Source: Nocardioidaceae bacterium
Lineage (GTDB): Bacteria; Actinomycetota; Actinomycetes; Propionibacteriales; Nocardioidaceae
NCBI GenBank assembly: GCA_029266455.1
Contig: JAQSWV010000010.1
Span: forward strand, 1 to 64,000
Direction of reading: 5' to 3'
DNA: 64,000 bases
Positions 42,566 through 51,193 of this stretch are shown piece by piece (within the stretch, counting starts at the first letter, position 1; each line of letters begins with the position of its first letter). The notes beneath the pieces are model-generated. The model was not told the origin of the DNA. It saw only the letters and a list, made by a program, of their open reading frames with translations, and searched no databases. Position numbers and translations under genes: made by a program.

Positions 42566-42915
42566 CGGGGCGGGCCGGTGTCCACCTGGTGGGCGGGGCG
42601 GCCCCGGCGGTCAGGCTCGCCACCGCGACGACGCAGGGCCAGGGCCAGGCCGGTCCCGACGGCGAAGGTGCCGATCACCCCGACCACGCCGGCGACGCCG
42701 CCGGCGAGACGGTCGTCGCCGATGCCGTCGGTGCGGTAGCCGGACAGTGGTGACTCCTCGACGCCGGAGGGCTGCTCGGCCGCGTCCAGGCCGCGGTCCG
42801 ATGCCACGCGCTCCAGGCCGTCGGGGCTGTCGCTGGCGTAGAAGCTGACGACGCCGGCCAGCAGCAGGGCCACCAGCAGCCCCACGACCACGAACGCGGT
42901 CGTGCGCCGGGTCAC
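42562..42915 (-). CDS. PDGLE-domain accessory subunit (CbiN/NikN-like)
   Basis: A 117-residue protein with two helices (TAFVVVGLLVALLLAGVVSF and VAGVVGVIGTFAVGTGLALA) and the diagnostic SPDGLERVA plus SPLSGYRTDG between them. PDGLE proteins are the small accessory subunits of nickel/cobalt ECF importers. GTG 42915 overlaps the cbiM stop (GTGA). Confidence 0.87.
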   Translation of the reverse strand: MTRRTTAFVVVGLLVALLLAGVVSFYASDSPDGLERVASDRGLDAAEQPSGVEESPLSGYRTDGIGDDRLAGGVAGVVGVIGTFAVGTGLALALRRRGGEPDRRGRPAHQVDTGPPR

Positions 42916-43595
42916 GTGACCGCCGCCGGCTCGAGCCGGACCGCGGGCAGCAGGCTGTGGGCGCCGTGGACCAGGTCGGGCCGGACCGTCAGCACGCTGC
43001 CCACCACCAGGGCCGTGATGAGTCCCTCCCCGATGCCGATCAGCACGTGCACCCCGAGCACGGCGGGCACGACCGTTCCGAGCGGCACGTCGGTGGTGCC
43101 ACCGACCGCGTAGAACCCGACGAACGCCAGGGACGCCACCGGCACCGAGACGGCCGCCGCGACGAACGACGCCCCGACCACCGATGCCGGGCTGCGGGGC
43201 AGCAGGAGCGCCAGGCCGCGGAACAGCAGATAGCCGACGAGCACCGTCACCAGCGACATGTCCACGATGTTCACGCCGAGCGCGGTGAGCCCGCCGTCGG
43301 CGAAGAGCAGGCTCTGCACGAGCAGCACGACGGCCACGCAGACGGCTCCGGTCCACGGTCCTACCACGATGGCGGCGAGCGCCCCGCCCAGCAGGTGACC
43401 GCTGGTCCCCGCAACCACCGGGAAGTTGAGCATCTGGGCGGCGAAGACGAACGCGGCCACCAGCCCCGCCAGCGGGGCGGCGCGCTCGTCGAGCTCAGCT
43501 CGCGCCCGGCGCAGACAGAGGGCGAGACCCGCGACGGCGATCGCGCCAGCCGCGACCGACGTGGGCGCGTCCAGGAACCCGTCCGGCACGTGCAT
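42912..43595 (-). CDS. cbiM: ECF transporter substrate-binding membrane protein (CbiM type)
   Basis: A 227-residue S-component starting MHVPDGFLDAPTS. The mature N-terminal Met-His is the metal-binding site of CbiM/NikM, and NFPVVAGTSGHLLGGALAAI is the conserved second block. ATG 43595 follows GGGAGGAG. Family members import Co2+ or Ni2+. The Zur-like box upstream and the neighbouring znuA suggest zinc as an alternative. Confidence 0.9.
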   Translation of the reverse strand: MHVPDGFLDAPTSVAAGAIAVAGLALCLRRARAELDERAAPLAGLVAAFVFAAQMLNFPVVAGTSGHLLGGALAAIVVGPWTGAVCVAVVLLVQSLLFADGGLTALGVNIVDMSLVTVLVGYLLFRGLALLLPRSPASVVGASFVAAAVSVPVASLAFVGFYAVGGTTDVPLGTVVPAVLGVHVLIGIGEGLITALVVGSVLTVRPDLVHGAHSLLPAVRLEPAAVT

Positions 43596-43635
43596 CGCAG
43601 CTCCTCCCGGGAGACCCTGGGCGCAGCCACTATGA

Positions 43636-43650
43636 CGCGAACCATTCGCA
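43636..43650 (-). promoter_or_regulatory. Candidate weak Zur-type operator before cbiM
   Basis: CGCGAACCATTCGCA contains the perfect inverted repeat GCGAA-CCA-TTCGC. It matches the znuA operator core at 10 of 15 positions by hand alignment and lies 41 nt upstream of the cbiM ATG. Confidence 0.45.
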
Positions 43651-43680
43651 TCTGCAAACGAGTCGGGGCACCACACCGGG

Positions 43681-44094
43681 TCAGCGGCAGGTGCTGCACA
43701 CCCCGAAGACCTCGACGGTGTGCGAGACGTCGCGGAAGCCGTGCTGCGCCGCGGTGGCGTCGGCCCAGCGCTCGACGGCGGCACCCTCGACCTCCACCGT
43801 GCGGCCGCAGCGGCGGCAGACCAGGTGGTGGTGGTGGCCGCGGCTGCAGAGGCGGTACTGGGTCTCCCCCTCGGACATGCGCAGCACATCGACCGCGCCG
43901 GCGTCGGCCAGGCCCTGCAGGGTGCGGTACACGGTGGAGAGCCCGACGCTCTCGCCGCGGGAGCGGAGGAGGTCGTGGATCGCCTGGGCGCTGCGGAACT
44001 CGTCCAGCTCCTCCAGCGCCAGGCTGACGGCGCGCCGTTGGCGGGTCTCCCGCTGCGCTGTCGTCACCGCTCGCACTCTAGTCGGGGCACTCAC
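43681..44094 (-). CDS. zur: Zinc uptake regulator Zur (Fur family)
   Basis: A 137-residue repressor. FRSAQAIHDLLRSRGESVGL and STVYRTLQGLADAGAVDVLR form the DNA-binding domain; HHHHLVCRRCG and VCSTC are the zinc sites. The GTG at 44094 overlaps the znuA stop (GTGA), so it is cotranscribed with znuA behind a Zur box and should autoregulate. The pairing with znuA is the basis for calling it Zur rather than Fur. Confidence 0.88.
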   Translation of the reverse strand: MSAPTRVRAVTTAQRETRQRRAVSLALEELDEFRSAQAIHDLLRSRGESVGLSTVYRTLQGLADAGAVDVLRMSEGETQYRLCSRGHHHHLVCRRCGRTVEVEGAAVERWADATAAQHGFRDVSHTVEVFGVCSTCR

Positions 44095-45122
44095 TCGCAG
44101 CCGTTGGCCTCTTGCAGGGCGGTGAGGTTCTGCTGCATGAGCGACAGGTAGTCCTCGTCGGCCGTCTCGTCGCTCAGGCCCTCGATCGGGCTGAGCACCG
44201 CGAGCTCGGCACCCGTCTCCGCGGCGATGCTGTCGGCGACGGCCGGGCTGACCAGCTCCTCGGTGAAGATCGTGGTGACCCCCTCGGCGGCGACGATGTC
44301 GGCGATCTCGGCCTGCCGCGCCGGCGAGGGCTCCTGTGACGGCTCGATGCCCGCGATCGCCACCATGTCCAGCCCGTACTCGGCCGCGAGGTAGCGGAAG
44401 GCGTCGTGGCTGGTCACCACGGTCATGCGCTCGCAGTCGCGAAGACCCTCGCGGAACCGCTCGTCCAGGGCCCGCAGGTCGTCGACGAGGGCGTCGCCGT
44501 TACTTCGGTACGCCGCCGCGTCGTCCGGGTTGACCTCGCCCATCCGGTCGGCCACCGCCTCGGTGATCTCCGCGAGGTTGTCCGGCGCGAGCCAGATGTG
44601 CGGGTCCAGGGCGGTCTCCTCGCCGGACTCGTGATCGTCGGACTCGTGCTCGTCGGACTCGTGCTCCGCGGTCCCGCCCTCGTGGGCGTGCTCTGCCAGG
44701 GCGCCCGTCTCCTCCAGTGGCACCACCGACGTGACGTCGAGCACCCGGTCGCCGTCGAGCCCCAGCTGGTCGACCGCGTCGTCGACCTGCGTCTGCAGGG
44801 TCCGCTCGTACACCAGCAGATCGGCGTCCTCGAGGCCGGCCACCTGCTGCGGCGTCAGCTCGACGTCGTGCGGTTCCACTCCGGGCGCCGTCAGGTTGTC
44901 GACCGAGGCCTGTGCGCCGCCGACGCGCTCGGCGACGAACTGGTACGGGTAGGCGGCGGTGATGACGGAGAGCCCCGCGTCCGCCCCGTCGGATGTCCCG
45001 TCGGACGTCCCGCCGGTCGACCCGCCGGATGTCCCGCACCCGGCGAGAGCCCCGGTCAGTGCCGCGGTCAGTGCCGCCGTCAGCGCCGCAGCCCGGAGCA
45101 CGGCCGTTCCACCGCGTCTCAT
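44091..45122 (-). CDS. znuA: Zinc ABC transporter substrate-binding lipoprotein ZnuA
   Basis: A 343-residue lipoprotein with lipobox LAGC at residues 26-29. The metal ligands sit in GVEPHDVELTPQQ, DPHIWLAP and VVTSHDAFRYLA. A His/Asp/Glu loop (residues 144-168) is the zinc-sensing insert typical of ZnuA. The Zur operator overlaps the start codon. No znuB or znuC lies nearby; an ECF module follows instead. Confidence 0.92.
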   Translation of the reverse strand: MRRGGTAVLRAAALTAALTAALTGALAGCGTSGGSTGGTSDGTSDGADAGLSVITAAYPYQFVAERVGGAQASVDNLTAPGVEPHDVELTPQQVAGLEDADLLVYERTLQTQVDDAVDQLGLDGDRVLDVTSVVPLEETGALAEHAHEGGTAEHESDEHESDDHESGEETALDPHIWLAPDNLAEITEAVADRMGEVNPDDAAAYRSNGDALVDDLRALDERFREGLRDCERMTVVTSHDAFRYLAAEYGLDMVAIAGIEPSQEPSPARQAEIADIVAAEGVTTIFTEELVSPAVADSIAAETGAELAVLSPIEGLSDETADEDYLSLMQQNLTALQEANGCE

Positions 45123-45137
45123 GAGAATGATTCTCAT
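45121..45137 (-). promoter_or_regulatory. Zur box overlapping the znuA start
   Basis: ATGAGAATGATTCTCAT is a perfect 8-1-8 palindrome and differs little from the actinobacterial Zur consensus TGAAAATGATTTTCA. It overlaps two bases of the znuA ATG (45120-45122), so the bound repressor would cover the start codon. Confidence 0.88.
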
Positions 45138-45256
45138 TACTATCAAGCGCGCTGTCAACACGGAGCCGACGCGGCGGCACGAACCGGGGTCGGCTGGGTC
45201 GGCTCGACCCGGAGGTCAGATCTGCCGGAGTCGGCGTCGTGCTGTCTAGTGGGCGG

Positions 45257-46180
45257 GTGAAGTTCAACCCCCGGGCGAGACTGAACACCTCCCAGGTCCG
45301 CAGGCGCGGACCCAGCAGCAGCGGCGGGCGAGTCGGTCTGGGCGCCCGGCCGGGCGGCATGATCCTGCCCGGGGGCGTCGGCGGCCTGCTGCTGCTGGTG
45401 GTCGTCGTGGTGTTCATGCAGCTCAGCGGGGGATCCGGCGGCACCGACGGGAGCCCGGGGTACGACGACACCCAGATCGCGGGTGCGGACCTGTCCCAGT
45501 GCGAGACCGGCGCCGACGCGACCGCGAGCCAGGACTGTCGGATCGTCGCCACCGTGAACAGCGTCCAGGCGTACTGGGACGACGCACTCCCCGAGCAGGC
45601 CGGAGTCGCCTACGAGGGGAGCGTCACGAACCTGTTCTCCGGCTCGGTCGACACCGGGTGCGGCGCCGCCACCTCCGATGTCGGCCCGTTCTACTGCCCG
45701 AGCGACGACTCGGTGTACCTCGACACGTCGTTCTTCGACGCGATGCTCGAGGGTCAGCTGGGCGCACGCGGCGGGGACTTCGCCGAGTCGTACGTGGTCG
45801 CGCACGAGTACGGGCATCACGTCCAGGACCTGCTGGGGACGATGGAGCGGGTGCGCAGCGAGCAGGGCGCGACGAGCGACGCGGTGCGCCTGGAGCTGCA
45901 GGCCGACTGCTACGCCGGCATGTGGGCGCGGCACGCCACCACCGTCGAGGACGAGTTCGGTGAGGTGTTCATCCTCGAGCTCAGCGAGGGCGACGTCGCC
46001 GAGGCCATCGACGCGGCGGAGTCGGTCGGCGACGACCGCATCCAGGAGCAGACGCAGGGGCAGTCGAACCCGGAGACGTGGACACACGGGTCGGCCGCTG
46101 ACCGCAAGCAGTGGTTCCTGACCGGGATGCGCACGGGGGACCTCGCCGCGTGTGACACCTTCAGCGCGAGCCAGCTCTAG
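45257..46180 (+). CDS. YpfJ-type neutral zinc metallopeptidase
   Basis: A 307-residue protein. GTG 45257 gives the family N-terminus VKFNPRARLNTSQVRRRG. One helix (GGVGGLLLLVVVVVFMQL) anchors it, followed by the catalytic VVAHEYGHHVQDLLG (HExxH) and RLELQADCYAGMWARH, which supplies the third ligand. It is membrane-anchored and faces outward. It converges on oleD; the two genes share the bases CTAG at their stops. Confidence 0.88.
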   Translation: MKFNPRARLNTSQVRRRGPSSSGGRVGLGARPGGMILPGGVGGLLLLVVVVVFMQLSGGSGGTDGSPGYDDTQIAGADLSQCETGADATASQDCRIVATVNSVQAYWDDALPEQAGVAYEGSVTNLFSGSVDTGCGAATSDVGPFYCPSDDSVYLDTSFFDAMLEGQLGARGGDFAESYVVAHEYGHHVQDLLGTMERVRSEQGATSDAVRLELQADCYAGMWARHATTVEDEFGEVFILELSEGDVAEAIDAAESVGDDRIQEQTQGQSNPETWTHGSAADRKQWFLTGMRTGDLAACDTFSASQL

Positions 46181-47208
46181 CCGGCCCGCTCCAGCCGGCC
46201 GGCTCGGACCGCCGGCGGCGGGCAGCCCTGGGCGGGCGGGTCCGGCGCAGCCTCGGCGTACCAGCGCGCCAGCGCCGCGAACCCTTCGTCGAGCGTGACC
46301 GCGGGCGTCCACCCGAGGACGCGACGCGTGTGGCGCTGATCGAACCAGTGGGCGGTCGTGAGCTGGTCGACCAGGAAGCGCGACAGCGGGGGCACGTCGC
46401 GCCGGCCGAGCAGCCACCACATCGCCTCCACGCCGCCGGCGACGGCGCGCGCGGCAGGCACCGGGACCCACCCGCGCGGCCCGGGCAGGCCCGCCGCCCG
46501 GCACAGGCCGGACAGAATGTCGGCCACCGGCCGTGGCTCGCCGTTGGACACCACCAGCGCCTCGCCGTGCCGGTCGGAGTCGACCGCTGCCAGCAGCGCG
46601 TCCACGGCGTTCGACACGTACGTGGTGTCGATCAGCGCGGCCCCGGTGCCGATCCGGAACAGGCGCCCCGCCCGGGCGCGGTCGACGATGCGCGCCACCA
46701 GCTGGGTGTCTCCCGGGCCCCACACCAGGTGCGGGCGGATGCACAGCACGGCGTGGTCGGTCGAGTCGGCGGCCAGCGCCTCCTGCTCCGCGACGGCCTT
46801 CGAGCGCGAGTAGTGGCTGCGGGCGCGGGCCGGGTCCGCGGGGTCGGCTCCGGCCCCCACCAGCGCGCGGCCGCCGTGCGCCACCGACGGCGAGGACACG
46901 TGCACGAGCCGTCGCACCCCCGCGGAGCGGCAGCCGGCCAGCACGGACCTCGTCCCCTCGATGTTGGCGTGCGCGTACTCCGCCCACGGACCGACGACGT
47001 CGACCTTGGCGGCAAGGTGCACGACCGCGTCCTGACCCGCCGCGGCCCGCCGTACGACCGCTGGGTCGGCCACGTCGCCGAGGACCTCACGGCAGTCCAG
47101 GCCTGACGGCCGGCGCTGGAGCACGGTGACCTCGTCCCCGCGTGCTGTCAGCGCCGCGGCCGTCCGCCTGCCGAGCATGCCGGAGGCCCCGGTCACGAGG
47201 ACCCTCAC
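46177..47208 (-). CDS. oleD: OleD NAD(P)H-dependent beta-keto acid reductase
   Basis: A 343-residue extended SDR of the 3-beta-HSD type. TGASGMLGRRTA binds the cofactor, and YSRSKAVAEQ holds the catalytic Tyr/Lys. OleD reduces the 2-alkyl-3-ketoacid made by OleA to the beta-hydroxy acid. It lies 7 bp after oleBC in the same operon, which gives the assignment; the sequence alone would only say epimerase/dehydratase family. Confidence 0.85.
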   Translation of the reverse strand: MRVLVTGASGMLGRRTAAALTARGDEVTVLQRRPSGLDCREVLGDVADPAVVRRAAAGQDAVVHLAAKVDVVGPWAEYAHANIEGTRSVLAGCRSAGVRRLVHVSSPSVAHGGRALVGAGADPADPARARSHYSRSKAVAEQEALAADSTDHAVLCIRPHLVWGPGDTQLVARIVDRARAGRLFRIGTGAALIDTTYVSNAVDALLAAVDSDRHGEALVVSNGEPRPVADILSGLCRAAGLPGPRGWVPVPAARAVAGGVEAMWWLLGRRDVPPLSRFLVDQLTTAHWFDQRHTRRVLGWTPAVTLDEGFAALARWYAEAAPDPPAQGCPPPAVRAGRLERAG

Positions 47209-47215
47209 CGGGGCG

Positions 47216-49807
47216 TCAACCCCGGCTGCCCGCGAGGATCCGCTCGGCCCAGGAGGCGACGGCGGCGCGGTCGACCTTGGAGGCGTGCCGCAGGTCCACC
47301 GGCAGGTCGCGGCGCACCAGCACCGCGGCCACCGGCACCCCAGCGGCGCTGCGTACCTCGTCGGCGAGTGCGGCCGGCGCGAGCGCCCCGTCCCGCCGGG
47401 TCGGCGGAACCCGGGGAACCACCACCACCGCCACCTGCTGGCTCCCCCGCGGGCCCACCCCTACCGCGGCCGCGGCAGCCACGGCCTCCAGCGCCTCGAC
47501 ACGCTGTTCGACGCCGACCGGCGTCACCACACCTGTCGCGGTGCGCACGAGGTGCTGCAGGCGCCCTTCGATCCACACCCTGCCCTCGGCGTCCAGATGG
47601 CCCACGTCGCCCGTGCGGTGCCAGCCGGCGTCGCGGGCGCTGGCCCGCTCAGTCGCCCACAGCGCGTCGTAGCGGTCCTTGATGTGAGGCCCGCGGACGC
47701 ATACCTCTCCGGTCGCGGCAGGCTGTGCCGTCAGCGGCAGGTCCGGCTCGCCGGCAGGCGTCAGCGGGCTGACCGCGACGTCGACCCCTGGCAGCGGTCG
47801 ACCGACGCACACGCCGTCCCCGTCCCCGGCCGCCTCGATGCCAGGAAGGCTGATGTCGGTGACCGGCAGCGCCTCGGTCATGCCGTACGGCGTGTGCAGC
47901 TCGGCGGCGGGGAGAACCTCGCGCAGCGACCGCAGCAGTCGGCTCGGCACCGGGGCGCCGGCGCTGATGAGCAGCCTGACCCCGCCGAGCGCCGCCCGGT
48001 GCCGTGCAGTGAGCCCGCCCGCCGTGGCGAGCACCCCTCTCAGCGCCGCCGGAGAGGCGAACACGACGTTGCCACCGATTGCGGCGACCGCGTCGGCGAG
48101 GGCGGCTGCCGTCAGCGTGCCGGGTGCGGTCACGTCCATGTCAGGCACCACCGAGCCGATGCCCAGTGCGGGACCGTAGAGCGAGAACGGCGCGAACGCC
48201 GCCACGATGCGGTCCTCGCGGCCGAGCCGGTACGCCGCCCGGAGCAGGTCCACCTGCGCCTGCAGCTGGTGATGGCGGTAGACGACCCCCTTGGCCGGGC
48301 CGGTGGCCCCGGAGGTGAACAGGACCGCGCACTCGTCGTCGACCGACGGGCCGGCGGGCAGCGGTCCGGCGCGACCGCGGCGGGCCAGGTCGGCGAGTGC
48401 GACGTCGGCGCCCAGCATCGCGCGGGCAGCGGGGGCGACGGGGCCGACGACGACCCGCTGCCCGGGCAGACGCATCGCCCGCGCCGCCGCCAGGCCGGCG
48501 GCGGTCCCCAGGACCAGCTCGACGCCCGCACTGCGCAGGGCGCGACCCATGCCGCGCAGCCCGAGGCCACGGTCGACGACGACCACGGTGCCGCCGGCAC
48601 GCCACACCGCGTACGCCGCCGCGGTCAGCTCGGCGGACGGCGGCACCAGCAAGGCCACCCTCGCGCCGGGGCGGACGCCGAGCAGGGCCAGCCCGGCGGC
48701 GAGCTCGTCGACCCTGCGTCCCAGCAGGTCCCAGCTCACCGTGGTGCGGCCGACGTCGGCGATGGCGGGGCCTGGGTCGCCGGCCCGGTCGTACAGCCGG
48801 TCCAGGACCGCCGACCGCGGCGCCTGCGCCGGGTCAGAGGAGCCGGTCGCGTCTCGCCGCGCTCCGTCGTCGAGGTCGGCCAGCCACGCGCCCACCGCGT
48901 CGACGTACTCGGGAGCGTCCTCGGGGACCAGGTGCGACGCGCGCTCGTAGCGGTGCAGCTGCGCCTGCGGGATCCGGGCGCGCAGGTCGTCGAGATGGTC
49001 CTGGCCGAAGACGGGGTCGCGGGGGCCCCACAGCAGCAGTGTCGGCACGTCCAGCTTGGGCAGGTCGTGGGCGATGCCGTCGAGCGTGGAGCGGCTCGGG
49101 TGGTCGGTCTCGAAGGGGATGTCGGCGACGAAGTCGCCCACCGCCGCTCGCCGGGCCGCGGTGGAGTAGGGGGCGGCGAAGGCGTCCCGGACCGCCCTGG
49201 CGAGCGGCGGGCGGGACAGCGCCGTCGCCGACCGGACGAAGGTCGGGCTGCGGACGCAGGCGAGGTCACGCACCCCCCGCATCCGGGCCAGCCGGATCAG
49301 CGCAGGACCCGCTGAGCCCGGCGGCTGGCTCACCGCGGTGTTGAACAGCACCAGCCCGCGCAGCAGGTCGGGGTTGCGCAGGGCCCATCCCAGCGAGATG
49401 GGGCCGCCCCAGTCATGGGCCACGACGACGACCGGCCCCTCGAGGCGCAGCTCGGTGGTCAGCCGGTCGAGGTCGCTGACCCGCTGGGCAAGCGTCCGGG
49501 GGGAGTCGAGCCGTTCGGACCAGCCCATGCCCAACTGGTCCGGAGCCAGCACCCGCCAGCCCGGAGGGGCGCCCGCCACGAGGCGCCGCCACAGGTACGA
49601 CCAGGTCGGGTTGCCGTGCACGCACAGCAGCGTGCCGCGGGTCGCCGGCTGCCCGTTGTCCAGGACGTGCCAGGTGTGCTGCACCCCCGCCGCGTCGACG
49701 ACGGGTACGCGGCGCGACCAGTGCGCCGGCAGGCCGGGCATCCCGGCCGGGGGGGACGGGGCAGCGGAGTCGTGGCGGTGCGGTGCGGGGGTGGGCCGCA
49801 CCGTCAC
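47216..49807 (-). CDS. oleBC: OleBC fusion: beta-lactone decarboxylase plus beta-lactone synthetase
   Basis: An 863-residue fusion. Residues 1-305 are an alpha/beta hydrolase of haloalkane-dehalogenase type: HGNPTWSY at 64-71 and the nucleophile Asp in AHDWGGP (Asp132). Residues 330-863 are an adenylate-forming enzyme: LFTSGATGPAKG, HTPYGMTEALPVTD and GWHRTGDVGHLD. OleC makes the beta-lactone from the hydroxy acid and OleB releases CO2 to give a long-chain cis-olefin. Fused OleBC is known in actinobacteria. GTG 49807 overlaps the oleA stop. Confidence 0.9.
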   Translation of the reverse strand: MTVRPTPAPHRHDSAAPSPPAGMPGLPAHWSRRVPVVDAAGVQHTWHVLDNGQPATRGTLLCVHGNPTWSYLWRRLVAGAPPGWRVLAPDQLGMGWSERLDSPRTLAQRVSDLDRLTTELRLEGPVVVVAHDWGGPISLGWALRNPDLLRGLVLFNTAVSQPPGSAGPALIRLARMRGVRDLACVRSPTFVRSATALSRPPLARAVRDAFAAPYSTAARRAAVGDFVADIPFETDHPSRSTLDGIAHDLPKLDVPTLLLWGPRDPVFGQDHLDDLRARIPQAQLHRYERASHLVPEDAPEYVDAVGAWLADLDDGARRDATGSSDPAQAPRSAVLDRLYDRAGDPGPAIADVGRTTVSWDLLGRRVDELAAGLALLGVRPGARVALLVPPSAELTAAAYAVWRAGGTVVVVDRGLGLRGMGRALRSAGVELVLGTAAGLAAARAMRLPGQRVVVGPVAPAARAMLGADVALADLARRGRAGPLPAGPSVDDECAVLFTSGATGPAKGVVYRHHQLQAQVDLLRAAYRLGREDRIVAAFAPFSLYGPALGIGSVVPDMDVTAPGTLTAAALADAVAAIGGNVVFASPAALRGVLATAGGLTARHRAALGGVRLLISAGAPVPSRLLRSLREVLPAAELHTPYGMTEALPVTDISLPGIEAAGDGDGVCVGRPLPGVDVAVSPLTPAGEPDLPLTAQPAATGEVCVRGPHIKDRYDALWATERASARDAGWHRTGDVGHLDAEGRVWIEGRLQHLVRTATGVVTPVGVEQRVEALEAVAAAAAVGVGPRGSQQVAVVVVPRVPPTRRDGALAPAALADEVRSAAGVPVAAVLVRRDLPVDLRHASKVDRAAVASWAERILAGSRG

Positions 49808-50829
49808 CAGCGCACCTCGGTGCAGCAGGCGTTCAGGCCGGAGCCGATACCCATCAGCAGGACCCGGTCACCCGGCTCCAGGTCGGTCTGGGCGGCGGCG
49901 AGGGTGTACGGCACGGACGCCGGCCCGATGTTGCCACGGGTGGGGAACGTCGTGGGGACGCGCTCGGGGTCGATGCCGAGTCGCAGGCACATGGCGTTGG
50001 TGTGGATCTTCGACACCTGGTGGGACACGTAGCAGTCCATGCCGTCGGCCCAGTCGAAGTCCTCGGCGGCATCGGCCCACAGGTCGGACGACAGGTCCAT
50101 GCCGGCCTCCAGCAGCTTCCGGGCGTCGGTGCTCATCTGCTCGACACCACCGACACAGAGCTGGTGGTGCTCGGTCCTGGCCCGGGTGACGCCGCCCACG
50201 ACGGGGTGGCCCTCCGGGTGACGGGAGGTGCGTCCGAGGACCATCGCCGCCGCCCCCGACCCGAGGGTCAGCGTGGCGAAGTTGCCCATCACCTCCGAGG
50301 CGGTCGTGCCGGGCTCGCTCAGCCGGGCGAGTGTCGCCTCCTGGACGGCCTGGGCGTCCTCGCCGTTCACGATCAACGCGTAGTCGACCTGGCCCGAGTC
50401 GATCATGGTGCCGGCGATCTGCATGGCGTTGACGAACCCCAGGCAGGCGTTGGCGACGTCGAAGTTCAGGCAGTGGGGGGCGAGGCCGAGGGCGTCGTGC
50501 ACGGCAACGGCGGTCGATGGCTCGAGGTGTGCCCGGCTGACCGAGGTGTTGATCATGACCCCGACGTCGGCCGGGTCGGTTCCGGACTGCGCCAGCGCCT
50601 TGGCGCCCGCCATCGCGGCACCGTCGGCGTACGTCACCCCTTCGGACCACCAGCGTCGCTCGCGGATGCCGGCGAGGTTCTCCAGCATCCCCGGGCGCAG
50701 CTCGACGCGCTCATAGGTGTCGTTGAGCTGCTCGTCGAACTCGGAGGAGGTGACGACCCTGGTGGCGTCCACGGACGCCACCGACAGCACCGAGGTGTCG
50801 GAGAAGCGAAAGACAGCGTTGCCGGACAT
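49804..50829 (-). CDS. oleA: OleA thiolase-fold acyl-CoA condensing enzyme
   Basis: A 341-residue KAS III-like protein. The active-site Cys is in VANACLGFVNAM (Cys129), the His in CYVSHQVSKIH and the Asn in PTRGNIGPASVP. OleA joins two fatty acyl-CoAs head-to-head. ATG 50829 follows AGGAGG. First gene of the oleA-oleBC-oleD operon. Confidence 0.9.
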   Translation of the reverse strand: MSGNAVFRFSDTSVLSVASVDATRVVTSSEFDEQLNDTYERVELRPGMLENLAGIRERRWWSEGVTYADGAAMAGAKALAQSGTDPADVGVMINTSVSRAHLEPSTAVAVHDALGLAPHCLNFDVANACLGFVNAMQIAGTMIDSGQVDYALIVNGEDAQAVQEATLARLSEPGTTASEVMGNFATLTLGSGAAAMVLGRTSRHPEGHPVVGGVTRARTEHHQLCVGGVEQMSTDARKLLEAGMDLSSDLWADAAEDFDWADGMDCYVSHQVSKIHTNAMCLRLGIDPERVPTTFPTRGNIGPASVPYTLAAAQTDLEPGDRVLLMGIGSGLNACCTEVRW

Positions 50830-51193
50830 GCAGTTTCCTCCTAGAAGAGCCCGCGGCCGCCAGGTCGGCGGTCCAGGGGCTGAAGACGTCCTGGTCGGCG
50901 GACGGCCATCGCCGGCTCCGCGGATCGGGGGCGCGTCGTTGCGCTGTCGAGTGGTGCCCGCACTGTGCGACCGCTAATCCTGGGCAAGTGTCGCAGCAGG
51001 CCATAACGAGAGCGCGACGCAGCGGTCTCGGGCATCGCGGGCTCTCCTGGTTGCAGTGACGTCAGCTGGCCGAAGTCTGGGGCCCGCGCATGTCCGGCGA
51101 CGCCTGGTGCCATCCACGCTGCTGTACCGGAGGTATGTTGCCAGACGAGCAGTCGGCATGCTCGCCGGCGACCTCGCCCCGTCACCGCATGCC
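50830..51193. other. 364-bp gap before oleA
   Basis: Nothing firm was found apart from the expected oleA promoter. A 64-codon frame on the minus strand (51035 to 50841) starts at ATG after AGGAGA, but its third-position bias is poor and it is Arg-rich, so it is not called. The palindrome TGACGTCA lies at 51057-51064. Confidence 0.4.

Noticed and set aside
40536-46200. znuB and znuC genes
   Set aside because: Looked for in all frames around znuA; the ATPase here (CbiO) and permease (CbiQ) are of ECF type, and no ZnuB-like permease is present.
47126-49315. Long open frame opposite oleBC
   Set aside because: Shadow of oleBC; low-complexity Gln/Arg/His product with no recognisable motif.
50841-51035. 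64-codon gene upstream of oleA
   Set aside because: It has a reasonable AGGAGA, but third positions lack coding bias and the product is Arg/Pro-rich with no resemblance to anything.
51057-51064. TGACGTCA as a CRP/FNR-type site
   Set aside because: An eight-base palindrome is expected by chance in this length and the flanks are not symmetrical.
50974-51159. 61-codon minus-strand frame
   Set aside because: No ribosome site, no bias, and it overlaps the better but still unconvincing frame at 50841-51035.
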